A stretch of DNA of 64,000 nucleotides, from positions 3,953,950-4,017,949 of the forward strand of contig NZ_CM001466.1 of the NCBI RefSeq assembly GCF_000231055.2, read 5' to 3'. The DNA is from Saccharomonospora azurea NA-128 (GTDB lineage: Bacteria > Actinomycetota > Actinomycetes > Mycobacteriales > Pseudonocardiaceae). Within the stretch, counting starts at the first letter, position 1. The number at the start of each line of letters is the position of its first letter. Position numbers and translations under genes: made by a program. This document shows, piece by piece, positions 1-9,275 of the stretch. The notes under the pieces were generated by a model, which saw only the letters and a list, made by a program, of their open reading frames with translations, was not told the DNA's origin and ran no database searches.

Positions 1-374
1 CGGGCGCCGACGTCGTCGCCATGGCCGAGGCGGCGGCCGCGACCCGCCGGGCCGAGATCGTGGTGGCCGCCGAGGACGCCATCACGTGGGTCGGCAGGGC
101 CGCCGCGGGCGATGTGATCGGCCTGGTCGACGGTGAGGTGGTGCTCATCGAACCGGGCGATTCCGAGGGACGGATGGTTCGCGCCGCCACGGGTGTGCTG
201 GACCGCATGCTCGCGGTGGGCGGCGAGCTCGTCACCGTCCTCACCGGCGAACACGCGCCCGACGGCATCGCCGACGCACTCACCGACCACGTGCGCACCG
301 AGCGGCCCGACGTCGAACTGGTGTGCTATCCCGGTGGGCAGACCGATGCGGTGCTGCTGATGGGTGTGGAGTGA
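1..374 (+). CDS. DAK2/YloV-family protein, C-terminal part (5' truncated by window)
   Basis: An open frame runs from the left edge (first full codon at position 3) to a TGA at 372-374, giving 123 visible residues. It lies immediately upstream of recG, the place usually taken in actinobacteria by a DAK2-domain protein of the YloV/fatty-acid-kinase-like family. The visible C-terminus has an alpha/beta domain ending in a GGQTDAVLLMGVE-type tail, fitting the C-terminal domain of that family. The kinase-like DAK2 domain would lie off the window, so the assignment rests on neighbourhood and the tail. A gap of one base separates it from recG, so the two are very probably co-transcribed. Confidence 0.7.
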   Translation, partial: GADVVAMAEAAAATRRAEIVVAAEDAITWVGRAAAGDVIGLVDGEVVLIEPGDSEGRMVRAATGVLDRMLAVGGELVTVLTGEHAPDGIADALTDHVRTERPDVELVCYPGGQTDAVLLMGVE

Positions 375-375
375 C

Positions 376-2529
376 ATGGCGGTGTTGGCGGACAGGCTCA
401 CGGACGTCGTGGGCGCACGCACGGCGGACGCGCTGGCGTCCGCGCTCGACCTGCACACCGTCGGCGACCTCCTGCGGCACTACCCGCGGCGCTACGCCCA
501 GCGCGGCGAACTCACCGACATCGCCGGGTTGGAGCTCGGGGAGCACGTCACCGTGCTCGCGCGCGTCGAGAGCACCACGAAACGGCCGATGCGCTCCCGC
601 AAGGGATCGATCCTCGACGTCACCATCACCGACGGTCAGCGCAGGCTGTCGTGTGCGTTCTTCGGCAACCAGACGTGGCGCGAGCGGGAACTGCGGCCGG
701 GCCGGACGGGCTTGTTCGCGGGCAAGGTCACCGCGTTCCGCCGTTCGCTCCAGCTCGCCAACCCCGAGTACGAGCTGATCGAGTCCGACGACGGGTTGTC
801 GAGCGTGGACGACTTCCTCGCGCAGATCATTCCCGTGTATCCCGCGGCGCAGGGTCTGCCCTCGTGGCGGATCTCCAAGGCCGTGCACCAGACGTTGGAG
901 ATGCTCGACCACGAGCCCGACCCGCTGCCCGAGACGCTCCGCCGGGACCACGACCTGATCACGCTGTTCGACGCGTTGCACGCCATCCACCGGCCGCGCA
1001 GCGACGCCGAGCTGGCCGCCGCCCGCACCCGGCTCAAGTGGGACGAGGCGCTGGCCGTGCAACTCGTGCTGGCTCAGCGGAGGCAGTCCTCCGGGGCGCG
1101 CCCGGCGCCCGCGTGCTCGCCGAAGTCCGGCGGCATCGCCGAGGCGTTCGACGCGCGACTGCCGTTCGAGCTCACCGACGGCCAGCGCGAGGTCGGCGAG
1201 GCACTGCGCGCCGATCTCGCGGGCGAACACCCGATGAACCGCCTCCTGCAGGGCGAGGTCGGCAGCGGCAAGACCATCGTCGCGCTGCGGGCGATGCTGC
1301 AGGTCGTGGACGCCGGCAGGCAGGCGGCGTTGCTCGCGCCGACCGAGGTCCTCGCCGCCCAGCACGCACGGTCGTTGCGCGAGTTGCTCGGCGACCTCGC
1401 GAAGGCGGGCGAACTCGGCGGATCCGAGTGCGCCACGCGCGTCACGCTGCTCACCGGATCGATGCCCGCGAAGCAGCGCAAGCAGGCGTTGCTCGACGCG
1501 GCGAGCGGATCGGCGGGCATCGTCGTCGGCACCCACGCTCTGCTCGGCGAACACGTGTCCTTCGCCGACCTGGCGTTCGTGGTCGTCGACGAGCAGCACC
1601 GGTTCGGCGTCGAGCAGCGGGACGCGCTGCGCGCGCGTGCGGGCGACGACGTCAGTCCCCACGTGCTGGTGATGACCGCGACGCCCATCCCGCGCACCGT
1701 CGCCATGACCGTGTACGGCGACCTGGAGACGTCGTCGCTGCGGCAGCTCCCGTCCGGGCGTTCCCCGATCGCGACCACCGTGGTGCCCGCCGCCGAGAAA
1801 CCGGCGTGGCTCGACCGGGCGTGGCAGCGGCTGCGCGAGGAGGTCGGCAAGGGGCACCAGGCCTACGTCGTGTGTCCTCGCATCGGCGACGAACCGCCGT
1901 CGGACAAGACCGAACGGCCGGCGATCGCCGTGCTCGAGCTCGCCCCGGAGCTGGAGAACGGCCCGCTCGCGGGCCTGCGGGTCGGGGTCCTGCACGGGAG
2001 GCTGCCCAGCGACGACAAGGACGCCGTGATGCGCGCGTTCGCCGAGGGCGAGCTGGACGTGCTCGTGGCGACCACCGTCATCGAGGTCGGCGTCAACGTC
2101 CCCAACGCCACCCTCATGGTGATCATGGACGCGGACCGGTTCGGGGTCAGCCAGCTCCACCAGCTCCGCGGCCGTGTGGGCCGGGGCGACGTGCCGGGAC
2201 TGTGCCTGCTGGTCACCGAGGCGCTGGACGGCACCGCCGCCAGGGCGCGGCTCAGCGCCGTCGAGTCGACCACCGACGGGTTCGAGTTGTCGAAGCTGGA
2301 CCTGGAGCTGCGCAGGGAGGGCGACATCCTCGGCGCGGCGCAGTCCGGCAAGCGCTCCGGGCTCAAGCTCCTGTCCCTGCTGCGCGACGAACACGTGATC
2401 GCGCAGTCGCGCCGGGTGGCTCGGCAGGTGGTGTCGGCCGACCCGGACCTGCGCGACCATCCCGGCCTCGCCGCGTTGGCCGCCCAGACGATCGACGACG
2501 AACGAGCGGAGTATCTGGAGAAATCCTGA
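376..2529 (+). CDS. recG: ATP-dependent DNA helicase RecG
   Basis: RecG is a monomeric superfamily 2 helicase that remodels stalled replication forks and branch-migrates Holliday junctions. The 717-residue product has an N-terminal wedge/OB domain (about residues 50-150), Walker A GEVGSGKT near residue 293, a DEQH box (VVDEQHRFGVEQR) near 405, the TATPIPRT motif, and the motif VI region QLHQLRGRVGRG. Length is close to the family norm. ATG 376 is preferred over GTG 364 because it follows the stop of the upstream gene by one base. The 3' end is followed at once by an inverted 21-bp repeat array. Confidence 0.97.
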   Translation: MAVLADRLTDVVGARTADALASALDLHTVGDLLRHYPRRYAQRGELTDIAGLELGEHVTVLARVESTTKRPMRSRKGSILDVTITDGQRRLSCAFFGNQTWRERELRPGRTGLFAGKVTAFRRSLQLANPEYELIESDDGLSSVDDFLAQIIPVYPAAQGLPSWRISKAVHQTLEMLDHEPDPLPETLRRDHDLITLFDALHAIHRPRSDAELAAARTRLKWDEALAVQLVLAQRRQSSGARPAPACSPKSGGIAEAFDARLPFELTDGQREVGEALRADLAGEHPMNRLLQGEVGSGKTIVALRAMLQVVDAGRQAALLAPTEVLAAQHARSLRELLGDLAKAGELGGSECATRVTLLTGSMPAKQRKQALLDAASGSAGIVVGTHALLGEHVSFADLAFVVVDEQHRFGVEQRDALRARAGDDVSPHVLVMTATPIPRTVAMTVYGDLETSSLRQLPSGRSPIATTVVPAAEKPAWLDRAWQRLREEVGKGHQAYVVCPRIGDEPPSDKTERPAIAVLELAPELENGPLAGLRVGVLHGRLPSDDKDAVMRAFAEGELDVLVATTVIEVGVNVPNATLMVIMDADRFGVSQLHQLRGRVGRGDVPGLCLLVTEALDGTAARARLSAVESTTDGFELSKLDLELRREGDILGAAQSGKRSGLKLLSLLRDEHVIAQSRRVARQVVSADPDLRDHPGLAALAAQTIDDERAEYLEKS

Positions 2530-2532
2530 CGC

Positions 2533-2666
2533 CGTGTCCGCGAGCTGCGTACGCGTGTTCGCATTCTGCGTACGCATGTTGCCGTCCCACACTGCGGACA
2601 CACGTGCGCGAGGCGCGGACACGCGTACGGGAAGTGCGGACACGCGTGCGTGAGGTGCGGACACGG
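2533..2666. repeat. Intergenic 21-bp repeat array, head-to-head (locus 1)
   Basis: It begins four bases after the recG stop. Two 21-bp units of the type CGTGTCCGC-N5-TGCGTACG occupy 2533-2574. After a degenerate centre come inverted units of the type GCGGACACGCGTACGGGAAGT. The array closes with GCGGACACGG at 2657-2666. The whole is a large imperfect inverted repeat that could form a long stem in RNA or a cruciform in DNA. Related arrays occur at 8489-8725, 22619-22731 and 26112-26202. The 21-base period creates seven-residue repeats in all frames, so the open frames across it are artefacts. Confidence 0.85.
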
Positions 2667-2795
2667 TGTTCGGGGTACTCCCGACAGGGGATACGGCTTC
2701 GGCGCATGAGACCCGTCACTGGCCGTTGCTCTCCCTTCGAGCACGGCAACCGAGGTAACGTGCTCGCGACCGCTCCATACGAGGAAGGAACGGGA

Positions 2796-5700
2796 ATGTT
2801 CCGCAAGGTACTCGTCGCCAACCGTGGCGAGATCGCGATCCGAGCGTTTCGCGCAGCGTACGAGCTGGGCGCGGGAACGGTCGCGGTGTTCCCCCACGAG
2901 GATCGAAACTCCGTCCACCGGTTGAAGGCCGATGAGGCGTACCAGATCGGTCAGCCCGGCCACCCGGTGCGGGCGTACCTGTCGGTGGACGAGATCGTGT
3001 CCGCCGCGCAGCGGGCGGGTGCCGACGCGATCTATCCCGGATACGGCTTCCTCTCGGAGAATCCGGATCTCGCCCGCGCGTGCGCCGACGCGGGCATCAC
3101 GTTCGTCGGTCCCAGCGCCGAGGTCCTGGAGCTCACGGGCAACAAGGCGCGCGCCGTGGCCGCCGCCCGCGCGGCCGGTGTGCCGGTGCTCGGCTCGTCG
3201 GAGCCGTCTTCCGATGTGGACACTCTCGTCCGGGACGCCGAGGAACTCGGTTTCCCCGTGTTCGTCAAGGCGGTCGCGGGCGGCGGTGGCCGAGGCATGC
3301 GGCTCGTGAAGGACCGCGCGTCGCTGAGGGATTCGATCGAGGCCGCGGCCCGGGAGGCGGAGTCGGCGTTCGGTGACCCGACGGTGTTCCTGGAGAAGGC
3401 GGTCGTACGGCCCCGCCACATCGAGGTGCAGATCCTCAGCGACGGCACCGGCGACGAGAACGGCGTCATCCACCTCTACGAGCGCGACTGCTCGGTGCAG
3501 CGCAGGCACCAGAAGGTGGTCGAGCTGGCCCCGGCGCCGAACCTCGATCCCGAGCTGCGGGAACGCATCTGCGCCGACGCCGTGCGCTTCGCCCGGCAGA
3601 TCGGCTACCGCAACGCGGGCACGGTGGAGTTCCTCGTCGACCCGGACGGCAACCACGTCTTCATCGAGATGAACCCGCGGATCCAGGTGGAGCACACGGT
3701 GACCGAGGAGGTCACCGACGTCGACCTGGTGCAGGCGCAGCTGCGGATCGCGGCGGGCGAGACTCTTCCCGACCTCGGTCTGTCGCAGGACACGGTGTAC
3801 CTGCGTGGTGCGGCGTTGCAGTGCCGGATCACCACGGAGGATCCCGCCAACGGGTTCCGCCCGGACACCGGCATGATCAGCGCCTACCGCTCGCCGGGCG
3901 GGTCGGGTATCCGGCTCGACGGCGGGACCACGTTCGCGGGCACGGAGATCAGCGCGCACTTCGACTCGATGCTGGTGAAGCTCACCTGCCGGGGTCGCAC
4001 GTTCGAGACGGCGGTCGACAAGGCGCGGCGCGCGGTGGCGGAGTTCCGGATCCGCGGTGTGGCCAGCAACATTCCGTTCCTCCAGGCGGTTCTGGACGAC
4101 CCCGACTTCCGGGCGGGCCGGGTCACCACGGCGTTCATCGAGGAGCGCCCGCACCTGCTGACGGCACGGCATTCGGCCGACCGCGGCACGAGGCTGCTCA
4201 CCTACCTCGCCGACGTGACCGTGAACAAGCCGCAGGGGGAGCGCCCCCGGTTGATCGACCCGGTCACCAAGCTGCCGTCCGTGTCGCCGGGCGAGCCGCC
4301 CGCCGGGTCGAAGCAGAAGCTCACCGAGCTCGGTCCCGAGGGGTTCGCGCGGTGGTTGCGGTCGTCGCCGACCATCGGCGTCACCGACACGACGTTCCGC
4401 GACGCCCACCAGTCGCTGCTCGCCACCCGGGTGAGGACGAAGGACCTGCTCGCGGTCGCCCCGGTGGTGGCCCGCACCCTGCCGGAGCTGCTGTCGGTGG
4501 AGTGCTGGGGCGGCGCCACCTACGACGTGGCGTTGCGGTTCCTCGCCGAGGACCCGTGGGAGCGGCTCGCGGCGTTGCGCGAGGCGATGCCCAACATCTG
4601 TCTCCAGATGCTGCTGCGTGGCCGCAACACGGTGGGGTACACGCCGTACCCGACGGAGGTGACCGAGGCGTTCGTCGAGGAGGCCACCGCCACGGGCATC
4701 GACATCTTCCGCATCTTCGACGCGCTCAACGACGTCGAGCAGATGCGGCCCGCGATCGAGGCCGTCCGGGCGACGGGCACGGCCGTCGCGGAGGTCGCCC
4801 TCTGCTACACCTCCGACCTGTCGGACCCCGACGAGAAGATCTACACGCTCGACTACTACCTCAAGCTGGCCGAGCAGATCGTCGGCGCGGGCGCGCACGT
4901 CCTGGCCATCAAGGACATGGCCGGGTTGCTGCGGGCACCCGCCGCGGCGCGCCTGGTGAGTGCGCTGCGCAAGGAGTTCGACCTGCCCGTGCACATCCAC
5001 ACGCACGACACGGCGGGCGGGCAGCTCGCGACGTACCTCGCGGCCGTCAATGCGGGTGCCGACGCCGTGGACGGCGCGGTGGCGTCGATGGCGGGCACGA
5101 CGTCGCAACCGTCGCTGTCGGCGATCGTGGCCGCGTTCGACCACTCCGAGCGGCCGACGGGCCTCGACCTCGGCGCGGTCGGCGAGCTCGAACCGTACTG
5201 GGAGATCGTGCGCAAGATCTACGCGCCGTTCGAGGCGGGCCTGGCCTCGCCGACCGGTCGCGTGTACCACCACGAGATCCCGGGTGGACAGTTGTCGAAC
5301 CTGCGCACCCAGGCCGTGGCGCTCGGTCTCGGCGACCGCTTCGAGGAGATCGAGGCGATGTACGCCGCCGCGGACCGTATCCTCGGTCACCTCGTGAAGG
5401 TGACGCCGTCGTCCAAGGTGGTCGGTGACCTCGCGCTGCACCTCGTCGGCGCGGGAGTGTCGCCCGAGGACTTCGAGGCCGAGCCGAACAAGTACGACAT
5501 CCCGGCGTCCGTAATCGGGTTTCTGCGCGGTGAACTGGGCGACCCGCCCGGGGGCTGGCCCGAGCCGTTCCGCAGCAAGGCGCTGCGGGGGCGGGCCGAG
5601 GCCACGTCCACCGTCGAGCTGTCCGACGACGACCGGCGGGCACTGGCGAAGGACCGGAGGGCGACCCTCAACCGTCTGCTGTTCCCCGGCCCGACGACGG

Positions 5701-6179
5701 AGTTCGAGACCCACCGCCAGGCGTACGGCGACACGAGCGTGTTGCCCAGCAAGGACTTCTTCTACGGCCTGAGGCCGGGGGAGGAGTACCCGGTCGACCT
5801 GGAGCCCGGTGTCCGGTTGCTCATCGAGCTGGAGGCCATCGGCGAGGCCGACAAACGCGGTATCCGCACCGTCATGGCGTCGCTGAACGGGCAGCTGCGG
5901 CCCATCCAGGTCCGCGACCGCTCGGTGGCCGTCGACCTGCCCGCGAAGGAGAAGGCCGACAAGAGCAACCCGAAGCACGTCGCGGCCCCGTTCGCCGGGG
6001 TCGTGACGGCGACGGTGTCCGAAGGCGACACCGTCGAGGCGGGCGACACCGTGGCCACCATCGAGGCCATGAAGATGGAGGCCGCCATCACCGCACCGGA
6101 GGGCGGCCGGGTGGCGCGGCTGGCCATCAGCTCGGTGCAGCAGGTGGAGGGCGGCGACCTGCTGGTGGTGCTGGAGTAG
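2796..6179 (+). CDS. pyc: Pyruvate carboxylase
   Basis: Biotin enzyme that carboxylates pyruvate to oxaloacetate, refilling the TCA cycle. The 1127-residue product has the full single-chain layout: biotin carboxylase domain (about 1-450, with MFRKVLVANRGEIAIR, the glycine-rich loop VAGGGGRGM and the EMNPRIQVEHTVTEE signature), carboxyltransferase domain (from GVTDTTFRDAHQSLLATR), and a C-terminal biotinyl domain with the target lysine in EAMKMEA near residue 1093. ATG 2796 follows a GAGGAAGG ribosome binding site at 2781-2788. Very long open frames on the opposite strand are codon-bias shadows. Confidence 0.98.
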   Translation: MFRKVLVANRGEIAIRAFRAAYELGAGTVAVFPHEDRNSVHRLKADEAYQIGQPGHPVRAYLSVDEIVSAAQRAGADAIYPGYGFLSENPDLARACADAGITFVGPSAEVLELTGNKARAVAAARAAGVPVLGSSEPSSDVDTLVRDAEELGFPVFVKAVAGGGGRGMRLVKDRASLRDSIEAAAREAESAFGDPTVFLEKAVVRPRHIEVQILSDGTGDENGVIHLYERDCSVQRRHQKVVELAPAPNLDPELRERICADAVRFARQIGYRNAGTVEFLVDPDGNHVFIEMNPRIQVEHTVTEEVTDVDLVQAQLRIAAGETLPDLGLSQDTVYLRGAALQCRITTEDPANGFRPDTGMISAYRSPGGSGIRLDGGTTFAGTEISAHFDSMLVKLTCRGRTFETAVDKARRAVAEFRIRGVASNIPFLQAVLDDPDFRAGRVTTAFIEERPHLLTARHSADRGTRLLTYLADVTVNKPQGERPRLIDPVTKLPSVSPGEPPAGSKQKLTELGPEGFARWLRSSPTIGVTDTTFRDAHQSLLATRVRTKDLLAVAPVVARTLPELLSVECWGGATYDVALRFLAEDPWERLAALREAMPNICLQMLLRGRNTVGYTPYPTEVTEAFVEEATATGIDIFRIFDALNDVEQMRPAIEAVRATGTAVAEVALCYTSDLSDPDEKIYTLDYYLKLAEQIVGAGAHVLAIKDMAGLLRAPAAARLVSALRKEFDLPVHIHTHDTAGGQLATYLAAVNAGADAVDGAVASMAGTTSQPSLSAIVAAFDHSERPTGLDLGAVGELEPYWEIVRKIYAPFEAGLASPTGRVYHHEIPGGQLSNLRTQAVALGLGDRFEEIEAMYAAADRILGHLVKVTPSSKVVGDLALHLVGAGVSPEDFEAEPNKYDIPASVIGFLRGELGDPPGGWPEPFRSKALRGRAEATSTVELSDDDRRALAKDRRATLNRLLFPGPTTEFETHRQAYGDTSVLPSKDFFYGLRPGEEYPVDLEPGVRLLIELEAIGEADKRGIRTVMASLNGQLRPIQVRDRSVAVDLPAKEKADKSNPKHVAAPFAGVVTATVSEGDTVEAGDTVATIEAMKMEAAITAPEGGRVARLAISSVQQVEGGDLLVVLE

Positions 6180-6200
6180 CGCCGCCGGTCCGGCGAGGCC

Positions 6201-6246
6201 CGAGGGCCGGCTCCGCTGCGACGGACGGGCGGAGCCATGGCCTTCG
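6201..6246 (+). terminator. Hairpin terminator after pyc
   Basis: Arms GGCTCCG (6209-6215) and CGGAGCC (6230-6236) pair, with further GGCC pairing outside. There is no clear U tract, which is common in high-GC actinobacteria. It lies 22 bases after the pyc stop. Confidence 0.5.
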
Positions 6247-6272
6247 GCCGTCGCGCCCACTAGCGTGACCGC

Positions 6273-7094
6273 ATGCGTGTTCATGCCGTGGCGCAGTGGC
6301 AGGGAGCGGGTTGGCCGAACGCGGTGTCCCGGCTGCCCGCCGGATGCGCGGAACTCGCCTCACTCACCGAGGAGCTGCTGGACACACCGGTGTTGCGGGT
6401 GCCCGTCGGTGCCGAGGGTTCACCGACCGAGCACGGTGTCCGCAACCGTGCCGCGCTGCTGGACAACCGGACCGCGCAGCTGGCCGCTCTGGAGAATCCG
6501 GAGGGGCCCGTCCTGACCCTGGGTGGTGACTGCGGGAGCGACCTCGTGCCGATCGGGGTCGCCCGCTACCGGTACGGGCCGGGGCTCGGGGTGCTGTGGT
6601 TCGACGCGCACGCCGATGCGAACACGGCCGACACCTCACCGTCCGCCGCCTTCCACGGCATGGTGCTGAGGGCGCTGCTGGGCGAGGGGGACGACGAGTT
6701 CGTGGCGAACCCGGCGGTCGAACCCGGCCGCGCGGTGCTGGTGGGCACGCGATCGTTCGACCGGTCGGAGGCGGAGGCCGTGCGGTCCGGGCTGCTCCGC
6801 CACGTGCCGCCGCCCGCCCGGCCGGAGCAGGTGGTCACCGCCGTGCGCGAGTCCGGCGCGGAGGCCCTGTACGTCCACGTCGACGTCGACGTGCTCGATC
6901 CGAACGCGTTCGCGGGCACGCACTACCACGAACCCGGCGGCCTCACCATCGAACGCCTCGTCGCCTGCCTCGACGCGCTCGCGGAGTTCCGCGTCGTCGG
7001 CGCCGCGATCACGGAGTGCACGGCGTCCGACCGGATGGAGGCGTCGGCGCTGGTCCCTGTGGTGGACGCGCTGGCCCGCCGCCTGAGGGCCTGA
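6273..7094 (+). CDS. Arginase/agmatinase-family (ureohydrolase) enzyme
   Basis: The 273-residue protein has the ureohydrolase fold signatures LTLGGDCGSD (about 82-91), WFDAHADAN (about 109-117), SAAFHGM and HVDVDVLDP (about 202-210). Ureohydrolases hydrolyse guanidinium substrates with a binuclear manganese centre. In classical arginases the first motif is GGDHS and its histidine binds metal; here it is GGDC, with cysteine at that place. The other metal-ligand aspartates and the DAHAD histidine are kept. Substrate cannot be given. The start GTG/ATG choice is straightforward (ATG 6273). The gene stands alone after the pyc terminator, and the next gene starts 162 bases further on. Confidence 0.8.
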   Translation: MRVHAVAQWQGAGWPNAVSRLPAGCAELASLTEELLDTPVLRVPVGAEGSPTEHGVRNRAALLDNRTAQLAALENPEGPVLTLGGDCGSDLVPIGVARYRYGPGLGVLWFDAHADANTADTSPSAAFHGMVLRALLGEGDDEFVANPAVEPGRAVLVGTRSFDRSEAEAVRSGLLRHVPPPARPEQVVTAVRESGAEALYVHVDVDVLDPNAFAGTHYHEPGGLTIERLVACLDALAEFRVVGAAITECTASDRMEASALVPVVDALARRLRA

Positions 7095-7256
7095 GCACCA
7101 CGCGTTGTCATTCTCGCACAAGGTGGCCGGAAGATTTCGTCAGATCAGCACGAAGACCGGCCGCGGCTGTGATTCCGGTGATACCTTTTTCGATCATCGT
7201 CGGGCCGGGACGTCGCGAGTGGAATCCCCCAGAGTTGTGGGAAGGAGCTTGTCGGT

Positions 7257-8483
7257 GTGACGGGAGGAGCAGCGGACGAGACCGCCGAAGCGATGGTGCT
7301 TCCAGGACAACTCGCGCAGATCATGCGACCCGAGCTGGAGAGCGTGGCCGACGAGATCGTCGCCGAGATCCGCGCCCTCATCCCGGAGTACCGCAGGCCC
7401 CTCGACGGCCCGTACGGCAAGAGCATCAGGGCCGGAGTCCAGCACGCGGTGTCGCTGTTCCTCGCCCAGATCGCCGACCCGACGGCGTCGAAACACCACG
7501 CCCACGAGGTGCACCGCAGGCTCGGCCAGTACGAGATGCGCGAGGGTCGCAGCCTCGACACGTTGCAGGCCGCCTACCGCGTGGGAGCGCGGGTGGCGTG
7601 GCGGCGGATCATGGAGGTCGGGCGCAACGGCGGGTTCTCGTCGACGGTGATGTCGCAGCTGGCCGACACGATGCTCGGGTTCATGGACGAGCTGGCCTCG
7701 GTGGCGCTCGACGGGTTCCTCGAGGCGAAGGCCGGCTCCGCCGACGCGCTCGACACCTGGCGCCGGCGGCTGCTCCAGCTCATCCTCGAACGTCCCGCCG
7801 TGCCGCCGGAGGCGCTCGACGAACTCGCGCAGCTGATCGGGTGGGCCACACCCAGGACCGCCACGCCGGTGGCGGTGCGTCCACTGCTGCCGATCAAAGG
7901 CGGCTACCGGCCACCGCTCGACGCCGACGTCCTCGCCGAACTGACGGGCGTCGAACCGCGCCTGCTCGTGCCCGGCACCCTGACCCGCGAGCGGCTCGCC
8001 ATGCTGGAACAGGCGTTGCCGAGGTGCCGGTTCGCGGTCGGGCCGTGCGTGCCGCTGGATGCCGTCGCCGACTCGCTGCGCTGGGCGCGCAAGGCCCTCG
8101 GGCTCGTCGACGAGGGTGTGCTCCCGCCGCGCAGGGTGGTGTGGGCGCAGGAGTGCCTGCCCGTGCTGATGCTGCATTCGGACGAGGCGTTGGCGGCGCA
8201 ACTGCGGGCCAGGCTGCTCGCCACGCTCGACGGCCTCACTCCGAGGCAGCGGGAGCGGGTGCTGGAGACGTTGCGGGCCTGGCTGGACGCGCAGGGCCAC
8301 GTGCTGGCCATGGCCGAGAAGCTGTCCGTGCATCCGCAGACGGTGCGGTATCGGATGCGGCAGCTGGAGGCGATGTTCGGCGAGCGGCTGCACGACCCGG
8401 ACGCGCGGTTCGAGCTCGAACTGGCGCTGCGCACGCTGCCGTCGGCACCGTGGCAGCACGGCGCCGGTCTCCGCCGCTCCTGA
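7257..8483 (+). CDS. PucR/CdaR-type helix-turn-helix transcriptional regulator
   Basis: The 408-residue protein ends in a PucR-type helix-turn-helix (about residues 330-395): LSVHPQTVRYRMRQLEAMFG followed by an acidic FELELALR helix, typical of the family. The N-terminal two-thirds is mostly helical and fits the sensory and degenerate GGDEF-like middle segments seen in actinobacterial members. Such proteins usually control catabolic or stress genes, but no partner gene can be named here; the neighbouring Mce operon is convergent. GTG 7257 follows a GGAAGGAG-type ribosome binding site at 7239-7246. A 21-bp repeat array begins six bases after the stop. Confidence 0.8.
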   Translation: MTGGAADETAEAMVLPGQLAQIMRPELESVADEIVAEIRALIPEYRRPLDGPYGKSIRAGVQHAVSLFLAQIADPTASKHHAHEVHRRLGQYEMREGRSLDTLQAAYRVGARVAWRRIMEVGRNGGFSSTVMSQLADTMLGFMDELASVALDGFLEAKAGSADALDTWRRRLLQLILERPAVPPEALDELAQLIGWATPRTATPVAVRPLLPIKGGYRPPLDADVLAELTGVEPRLLVPGTLTRERLAMLEQALPRCRFAVGPCVPLDAVADSLRWARKALGLVDEGVLPPRRVVWAQECLPVLMLHSDEALAAQLRARLLATLDGLTPRQRERVLETLRAWLDAQGHVLAMAEKLSVHPQTVRYRMRQLEAMFGERLHDPDARFELELALRTLPSAPWQHGAGLRRS

Positions 8484-8488
8484 ACCAC

Positions 8489-8725
8489 CGTGTCCGCGTG
8501 CTGCGCACGCGTGTCCGCAGTCTGCGTACGGGTGTTGGCACTTCCCGTACGCCGGGGTGGGGCGTGGCATCGTGTCCGCGGCCTGCGTACGCGTGTTGGC
8601 GTCGCACGGCGCGGACATGCGTGCGTGAGGTGCGGACACGGGTACGGGAAGTGCGGACATGCGTGCGGGAAGCGCGGACATGCGTGCGTGAGGTGCGGAC
8701 ACGCGTGCGGGAAGCGCGGACACGG
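8489..8725. repeat. Intergenic 21-bp repeat array, head-to-head (locus 2, largest)
   Basis: It fills the whole space between the PucR-type gene and the convergent last gene of the mce operon. Forward units (CGTGTCCGCGTGCTGCGCACG and relatives) start at 8489. Some are interrupted by a GC-rich stretch near 8550-8572 before forward units resume. The centre (TTGGCGTCGCACGGCGCGGAC) closely resembles the centre of locus 3. Inverted units (GCGGACATGCGTGCGGGAAG type) follow and end GCGGACACGG at 8716-8725. The unit period is 21 bases. Confidence 0.85.
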
Positions 8726-8729
8726 TGGG

Positions 8730-9275
8730 TCAGGGTTGGGACAGGTTCGTGATGAACCAGCGGTCGTCGTGGTGGGTCGCGGTGACCAGCAGCGTCGCGC
8801 CCGCCGACGTCGCGCCCGACGAGGTCGGCTCGGAGGTCGGCTCGGAGGCCGGTTCGGCATCGCCGCCGACGCCCCGCTCGGCGGTCTGGTCGAGGAACAC
8901 CACGACCTCGGCCCGATCCGAGGTCAACGACAGCACGGCGGAGTCGACCACCCGGGTCGTGACGGAGAGCCGCTGCTCCGGCGCGTTGTCGCTGATCCGG
9001 GTGAACAGCTGCCGGTACTGCTCCCGCGCCGGGCCGCGCAGCAGGTCCTCGGCGGCGCGTTCGGTCGCCTCGACGTCGTCGAAGCGGTAGGTGAACACCT
9101 TGTTGACCCCCCGACCCACGGCCGACCGCACCTCCCGAGTGGCCTCGACGTCGATGTGAGCGACGTTGGTCGCGGTCTCGGAGGTCCGCATCGACCGGGC
9201 GAGCACCGTGCCCACGGCGCCGAGCCCGGCGAGCAGCGCCGCGACGACGAGGAGCGTGACGAACCGGCGGTTCAT
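8730..9275 (-). CDS. Mce-associated membrane protein (second)
   Basis: Last gene of the Mce operon. The 181-residue product has one N-terminal membrane helix (about residues 5-24) followed by an extracytoplasmic alpha+beta domain of the SnoaL/NTF2-like shape typical of Mce-associated (Mas) proteins, and a low-complexity Glu-Pro-Ser-Thr patch near residues 140-155. Mas proteins stabilise Mce transporters or help assembly in mycobacteria. Its ATG (9275) overlaps the stop of the upstream mas gene in ATGA. Function is assigned by position and layout rather than a sequence signature. Confidence 0.8.
   Translation of the reverse strand: MNRRFVTLLVVAALLAGLGAVGTVLARSMRTSETATNVAHIDVEATREVRSAVGRGVNKVFTYRFDDVEATERAAEDLLRGPAREQYRQLFTRISDNAPEQRLSVTTRVVDSAVLSLTSDRAEVVVFLDQTAERGVGGDAEPASEPTSEPTSSGATSAGATLLVTATHHDDRWFITNLSQP

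Noticed and set aside
1863-6284. A 1473-residue open frame on the minus strand across pyc and recG
   Set aside because: The plus strand has unmistakable pyruvate carboxylase and RecG. The minus-strand translation is Arg/Gly/His-rich, without any domain, as expected from GC-rich codon shadows.
7095-7256. A small gene between the arginase-like and PucR-type genes
   Set aside because: No frame with a start and ribosome binding site covers the interval. It looks like promoter DNA.
8490-8725. Seven-residue repeat proteins encoded by the arrays (VSAPHAR-, VREVRTR-like frames)
   Set aside because: The period of 21 bases gives such repeats in every frame and on both strands. The frames have no ribosome binding site and are extensions of shadows.
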